Shown here in pieces: positions 22,249 to 26,499 of a DNA stretch of 26,499 bases. The position numbers and the translations under genes were made by a program. Below the pieces are notes generated by a model. That model saw only the letters and a list, made by a program, of their open reading frames with translations. It made no database searches and was not told the DNA's origin. The stretch's first letter is position 1. Each line of letters opens with the position of its first letter. The stretch is from positions 127,722-154,220 of the forward strand of contig JAAAIG010000004.1 of assembly GCA_015852425.1 (NCBI GenBank), written 5' to 3'. The stretch comes from Gryganskiella cystojenkinii. Taxonomy: Eukaryota; Mortierellomycota; Mortierellomycetes; Mortierellales; Mortierellaceae.

Positions 22249-23258
22249 CATAGCTCATCATCAACTGGTTCCATTCACAAGGCCTTTCCATCTTTGTATC
22301 CCTAGTCATATCCCCCTCTTTTTCTCCAATTGTACCATACCCACTTTCATAGTCAATGTCTGTTCAAAAAGCTAGAAAAACTTTGTTCAATAACAGGTTC
22401 GTCCATCTTCCTGTCCACGTTTGTTTGTTGCCATCGAATGAGTTTGTACGCGCGGCCTAGGGTGGAGTGTAAAAAATACCAAAAACAAAAGTGCAAAGCG
22501 TAGGGTGTGGTGAGAGCTGGAGTGCAAAATGTTTTTCCGGTAGAAAAAAAACAAATCACGCTCCGGCGACTTTTTTTCGTCTTTGCACAGCGGGACCAAA
22601 AAACTGGAGGTTTCCAGGGAAGCTGATCAAAACAGCGAGTGTGCGAACGAGGAAAGAAAAAAAATCTTGTCTGAAGGGAGGAGCCGAGATGTGCTTGCCA
22701 GTACTGTAACTGAAGAACCCTGATCAAATTTAGGAAAGATCGCGGATCAATAATGATGGTTACTTCAAGCGGCGACCCTTTTTTTCTCTGAAAACAGGGT
22801 TCTGAGTAATTTGGTCATCAGTCCAGTCCAGCGATTATTCATCGATTGAAAAAAAAAACGGTGGCGCACGGGCCGGAAGACCGGCTAGAAGCGATCTTTT
22901 TTTCTTGTTGAACAGGAAGTTTTTGAGTGGACAGAACCTGTTTCTGCGCATTTGCTTGTCTTCTGAACGCCCTCTTTCTTTCTTTTCAACGTTCTTGTTC
23001 TCTTTCTTTCTTTTCTTTCTTTTCTTTCTTCTGCACTCTTTCCTTGTACTCTCTACTTCAGCCCTTCTCGTCAATTTGTTGCACGCGAGACAATTTTGTG
23101 GCTCACCTTCCTCTCTTTGTCCAAATCTTCTCTCCTCCACACATCGACTTCACACTTTCACCCTCTTTGAACGTTCCTTCAGCTTTCCATACGTTTGTTT
23201 CTTGTACTTCCTTCAATCCCTTCTCTCCAAGAATAATCCAACAGTACGTCCAACAACA
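22249..23258 (+). promoter_or_regulatory. 1-kb spacer: bZIP 3' region and PX-gene promoter/leader
   Basis: The first part holds the bZIP 3' untranslated region with no clear AATAAA. From about 22970 to 23230 the plus strand is a long CT-rich leader with CTTTCTTT repeats before the PX gene start. The open frame running through it from 22905 translates to an F/L/S-rich hydrophobic string, as any CT-rich leader would. Confidence 0.5.
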
Positions 23259-25070
23259 ATGCAACAGCGAATTCTTCAGCAAACAACACAATCGCCGGCC
23301 AACTACGTAAAACAGGGACCACCTGAAGTCGAACTAACCTTCGTCACAATCGAAACCAACGTTGACCCACACGATGAAACCACAACCACCACCACTATCG
23401 TTCATATGCCCTTCAACCTCTCGCCTCAATGCCCTCCTCCCAAGGTTATTTCCTGGATGAAATCCAGTAACAAGTCATCCTCTCGTCAAAAATCACATCA
23501 ACATCGCCACCACCATTCTCACAATAGCAGTCGACTGGAGAAAATTTTTCCCTTCTTACATCGAAGACGAGATCCCAGCAGTGACCAAAAGACCAAGAAA
23601 GGCAATCATTCTTTCACAGTCTTTTCAATCCAAGTCACCGTCCTCGGCAAGGTTCTTATCCCAAGCGGCGATCCACAAAAACAGCATGAGGAAGGTCGAA
23701 CGCAGAGCGAAGAAGATTTGTTGGCACCCACGAGGACGGTTCCGGCACAATTGAACCGGTCCGAGACAACCTCTTATGTGATCCATCGGACTTTCGAAGA
23801 TTTCCAGCATTTGTCAGAGATGGTTCTCAGCCTTCAAGACCAGCTCGATCACGATCAACACAACAAACACAACAACAACAACAACCACAAAAATACCCCC
23901 TTTTCGTCTTCTTCGCAGTACCAGGATAGCAATAATTATACCGAGGGGCAACAACACTTGAGAGCTCTCAGACTCCATCACCCTCACCCTAGTTTATTCT
24001 ACACACTTGTGAAACAGTTCCTGTTCTCGAACGCCAAGGCCAACCAACGAGCTTTTGACGCCTCCTCGACCACCCACGGGTTTGACGAGGAAGGGGCTTA
24101 CGAACGAATCATTGAACTAACCCAGTTTCTGGAGGAAGTCTGGCACCGGTTATTGTTCACGACCGAAGAACCCTGTTTTTATCAGGAACAGCACGAGATC
24201 ATGCTCTGGTTCAAACCCTCGACCGACAGTTCCCACCCCGACGGAAGACAGATGCGGGATCGACAGGAACAAGACCAAAAGCGGCTACAGGCCTTGCAAC
24301 AACAATACCAACGGACGACTACTCCTGCGTTAGCCAAAAAGAGAGTCACGATCGAGGCCTCACCGACTTTGGTCGAACAACCCCATCTGCAACATGACTA
24401 CAATTTGTCCATGTCTTCTGGCTCTTCTTCGACTGCATCCATGCCAGCTCTCTCTTCGCCTTCCTCGTCCTCGGTGTCGTCCATGTCCACCTCTGCTGTG
24501 GGTAATCATGAAGAATTGGTTGGTCATGCGTCCTCAAGTCCTACAGTCAGTGATTACGATAATCCAATGGAGAACGCTCACTTGAACTCGACGGAGGCTG
24601 TCGTCTATGACGAGACGACCAACCATAACAAAAATGATGATCTCCGCCGTCGTCACACTATCTGTGAGGGAACCAAAAAGTCCGTGGGCTCACATCTTAA
24701 TCCTACCGAAAAGATCACGGCACAAGATCATGTTCCAAGTGATCATCAATCGACCACCACCACCTTACAAAGTGATCTTGAACCCATGCCGGTGTTCAAG
24801 CCTCGTAACAACAAGAGATCGTCAACGCTCGGCAATACCTCTGGTACTGCTGCCTCTTCTGGTGCGGACAAGATCAAGAGGCGCATCTCGTTCAGTCATG
24901 TCTTTAGATCCCTGACCTCGTCCAGTTATCAGCGCCATTATCCTAATGGTCATCCTGCAAAGTCAGCTTCCTCGGCCTCGACTCCCACGAGCCCCCGCAT
25001 GGATTCCTTTGATGAGATCCTGATCTGGAATACAGTGACCTCAAAGAATACCCCTAAGCATGCATTGTAA
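23259..25070 (+). CDS. PX-domain protein, fungal
   Basis: Single exon, 603 aa from the ATG at 23259 (MQQRILQQTTQ), chosen because upstream codons are translated CT-rich leader. A PX-like domain spans ~121-320. Strand-like VFSIQVTVLGKVL comes first, then the phosphoinositide-contact motif VIHRTFEDF (R177, F179, D181, F182), a helix (LSEMVLSLQDQL), an Asn/His-rich insertion (~201-215) and a C-terminal helical part with RIIELTQFLEEVWHRLL and EIMLWF. PX domains bind PI3P or other phosphoinositides and target proteins to endosomes or the plasma membrane. Residues 1-120 are Pro/His/Ser-rich and contain a basic stretch. The 280-aa tail after the domain is Ser-rich low complexity with basic patches (KIKRRISFSHVF). 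No SH3, PB1, BAR or FYVE domain is visible. The PX call is good; the protein's pathway is unknown. Confidence 0.72.
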   Translation: MQQRILQQTTQSPANYVKQGPPEVELTFVTIETNVDPHDETTTTTTIVHMPFNLSPQCPPPKVISWMKSSNKSSSRQKSHQHRHHHSHNSSRLEKIFPFLHRRRDPSSDQKTKKGNHSFTVFSIQVTVLGKVLIPSGDPQKQHEEGRTQSEEDLLAPTRTVPAQLNRSETTSYVIHRTFEDFQHLSEMVLSLQDQLDHDQHNKHNNNNNHKNTPFSSSSQYQDSNNYTEGQQHLRALRLHHPHPSLFYTLVKQFLFSNAKANQRAFDASSTTHGFDEEGAYERIIELTQFLEEVWHRLLFTTEEPCFYQEQHEIMLWFKPSTDSSHPDGRQMRDRQEQDQKRLQALQQQYQRTTTPALAKKRVTIEASPTLVEQPHLQHDYNLSMSSGSSSTASMPALSSPSSSSVSSMSTSAVGNHEELVGHASSSPTVSDYDNPMENAHLNSTEAVVYDETTNHNKNDDLRRRHTICEGTKKSVGSHLNPTEKITAQDHVPSDHQSTTTTLQSDLEPMPVFKPRNNKRSSTLGNTSGTAASSGADKIKRRISFSHVFRSLTSSSYQRHYPNGHPAKSASSASTPTSPRMDSFDEILIWNTVTSKNTPKHAL

Positions 25071-25102
25071 AAAAAAAAAAAAAAGTAAAAAAGAAAAATA
25101 AA
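25069..25102 (+). terminator. A16 run and AATAAA after the PX gene
   Basis: The stop codon TAA runs into 16 consecutive A residues (25069-25084), and AATAAA follows at 25097-25102. The signal lies very close to the stop, implying a short 3' untranslated region. Such an A run could also cause internal oligo-dT priming in cDNA data. Confidence 0.5.
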
Positions 25103-25412
25103 CTCGCTCTTTTGCGCATCAATTGTGAACTGTTGATGGCTTGTAGTTAAAATCAAAAAACCGTAGATTCAGAAAGTTCCTACCGAGCAACTTATCTCTG
25201 CGCCAAATGATCACTGCACTTTTGCAAGGTCAGTTGCCGGTTCTAATTGACCTAGTTCTCGCCTGTAATGACCTCTATCCCTCTCTCTTCTACTCTCCGT
25301 CTCTATTGTAAGATATTCGACGTCATGGAGGTACTTTATATAGCTATTCGTGAGTATGGACAAACAACATCAAGCTGATTTGTGTGCGCGGAAAATATCT
25401 ATTCTAATCGAA
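25103..25412. other. Convergent spacer between PX and LRR genes
   Basis: About 310 nt between the 3' ends of two converging genes. I see no gene, RNA or strong repeat in it. Confidence 0.5.
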
Positions 25413-26499
25413 TCAACGAGGTGCAGGTTCCATCCAAGTGTCCTTCAACAGACTTTGAGCTTCCGGATCCTCAATTCGCGGTCCAACAATCTTTTCCAGC
25501 CTGGGCCAGGAGTCTAGGATCCATCGCGCCTCTTGACCGGACCAAGCGAATGTCGACAGTTCGAGGATCCGTAATTTCTTGAGCGTCTTTAGCGAGTCCA
25601 AACCTCCTTCGAGTGTCAGACCCAGCTCATTGGGATCGTCTCCATCATAATACAATGACTCTGGATATCGATCCTGGATTTCCTGACCTATGGTCAGATT
25701 CAAGGTTTCGAGCTCTGTCAATTGAGAAAGGAGTTTCATGAGATGGAGCTCTCGGTCGTTGAATGAGATGTCATCTTCGTCGTCGTAGTCATCATACGAG
25801 TGGACAACCATCCCAACGGCGAGTTCCTTCATCCGAGTACAGACCCATGGTTTCTGATCCACTTCATCCAGCTCCCTTCCACCCCTTTTCCCCAGAATAT
25901 CGGAATCACAGATCCACTCGGCTTGGAAGGACTCGAGCCCGGTCATGGTGGACATGATATCGTGAACGGCATCCCCCTTGAGTTCAATACAACCTCTCAG
26001 GTTCAAGGTCCGAAGCGTAGTCCGTAACGGTGCTATGGATTGAATTTCGTACCAAGCACTTCTATCGAAATTGGACGTTTCGAAATTCAAGTCCTTGAGC
26101 GTCGGAGCCAGAGCTTTGATCACCACCTCGAAGTCATACGCTGTAATATCTATCCCAGGCAAAGCCAGGGACTCGAGTCGCTTCCAGGGACACGCTCCGT
26201 CTAGGATAGCCGATGACAGTTTGTCCCATTGTTCCGTAGAGACTCCGTCTTCCTGAACAGATGGATCATCCTTCTCCATGGTTCTCCACAAAAGTCGAAC
26301 CAGGTTGGGGCTATTGCGAACCAATTGGTAATGACATTCAAGCATGACCTCATCCTCATTGACCGTTTCGAGTACGAGGTCTTGAAGTTGCGTCGTCTGG
26401 CCCGTGGCAAGAAAGCCGTCGAGCATGTCCGGCTCGTCTTCGTCGTCGTCGAGATCTGTCTCTGGGAACCAGGGACCTCCCAGCGCAAGGACAGTCCGA
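25413..26499 (-). CDS. Leucine-rich-repeat protein, F-box-associated type (5'-partial)
   Basis: The frame is open from the right edge of the window to the stop at 25413, giving at least 361 residues of the C-terminal part. Upstream of the first visible ATG (26426) it continues in frame with an acidic run (LDDDEDEPD), so the true N-terminus is outside the window. Irregular leucine-rich repeats recur every 25-35 residues: LQDLVLETV, LESLALPGIDI, LKDLNFETS, LRTLNLRGCIEL, LETLNLTIGQE, LRILELSTFAW. An Asp/Glu-rich insertion (YDDYDDEDD) sits between two repeats. Many fungal proteins of this shape have an N-terminal F-box and act as SCF substrate adaptors, but no F-box is visible here, so that role is inference. 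The family is often expanded in Mortierella-type genomes. Confidence 0.75.
   Translation of the reverse strand, partial: RTVLALGGPWFPETDLDDDEDEPDMLDGFLATGQTTQLQDLVLETVNEDEVMLECHYQLVRNSPNLVRLLWRTMEKDDPSVQEDGVSTEQWDKLSSAILDGACPWKRLESLALPGIDITAYDFEVVIKALAPTLKDLNFETSNFDRSAWYEIQSIAPLRTTLRTLNLRGCIELKGDAVHDIMSTMTGLESFQAEWICDSDILGKRGGRELDEVDQKPWVCTRMKELAVGMVVHSYDDYDDEDDISFNDRELHLMKLLSQLTELETLNLTIGQEIQDRYPESLYYDGDDPNELGLTLEGGLDSLKTLKKLRILELSTFAWSGQEARWILDSWPRLEKIVGPRIEDPEAQSLLKDTWMEPAPR

Noticed and set aside
22905..23258. N-terminal extension of the PX protein, rich in F, L and S
   Set aside because: The CTTTCTTT-type leader gives F/L/S codons in any frame; the ATG at 23259 starts ordinary coding sequence.

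Overview
The window looks like nuclear DNA of an early-diverging filamentous fungus. Mortierellomycotina is my best guess, from the style of the protein families and gene structure; this is inference, not a database match. Pointers are genes split by GT-AG introns from about 100 to over 800 nt, pyrimidine-rich leaders ahead of start codons, AATAAA sites, poly-Q/poly-N/poly-P low-complexity proteins, a RasB-type Ras, a cys-3-type bZIP and an LRR protein of the F-box-associated kind. There are no rRNA genes, convincing tRNA genes or CRISPR arrays.

Layout. 113-5133 (-): a four-exon gene for a GRAM + VASt membrane protein (LAM/Ysp2 family of sterol transporters at membrane contact sites). 5134-5748: divergent promoter shared with enolase, holding a cluster of CRE-like TGACGT sites. 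5749-8207 (+): five-exon enolase, 437 aa, all catalytic residues present. 8208-9049: convergent 3' spacer. 9050-11994 (-): a Ras GTPase of the RasB/Ras2 type built from six exons, three of them only 18-22 nt, with one GC-AG intron and an unexplained 2-nt frame gap at switch I. 11995-14502: 2.5 kb without a recognisable gene. 14503-16821 (-): single-exon, proline-rich, single-pass membrane protein with a large low-complexity cytosolic tail. 16822-18240: spacer. 18241-18303: a short ORF behind a strong CT-rich leader. 18541-20853 (+): a decayed gene whose C-terminus matches the TnpB/OrfB zinc ribbon and RuvC-III signature, i.e. a probable relic of a Fanzor-type (eukaryotic TnpB-like) RNA-guided nuclease gene. 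21106-22248 (+): cys-3/MetR-like bZIP activator. 23259-25070 (+): PX-domain protein. 25413-26499 (-): leucine-rich-repeat protein running off the right edge.

These are independent eukaryotic genes, not an operon. The host genes cover sterol/lipid transfer, glycolysis, Ras signalling, probable sulfur regulation and phosphoinositide-linked trafficking. The part most worth following up is 18.2-20.9 kb, where a Fanzor-like relic lies between an orphan-looking gene start and the bZIP gene. Second is the Ras gene, whose P-loop and switch I are assembled from microexons.
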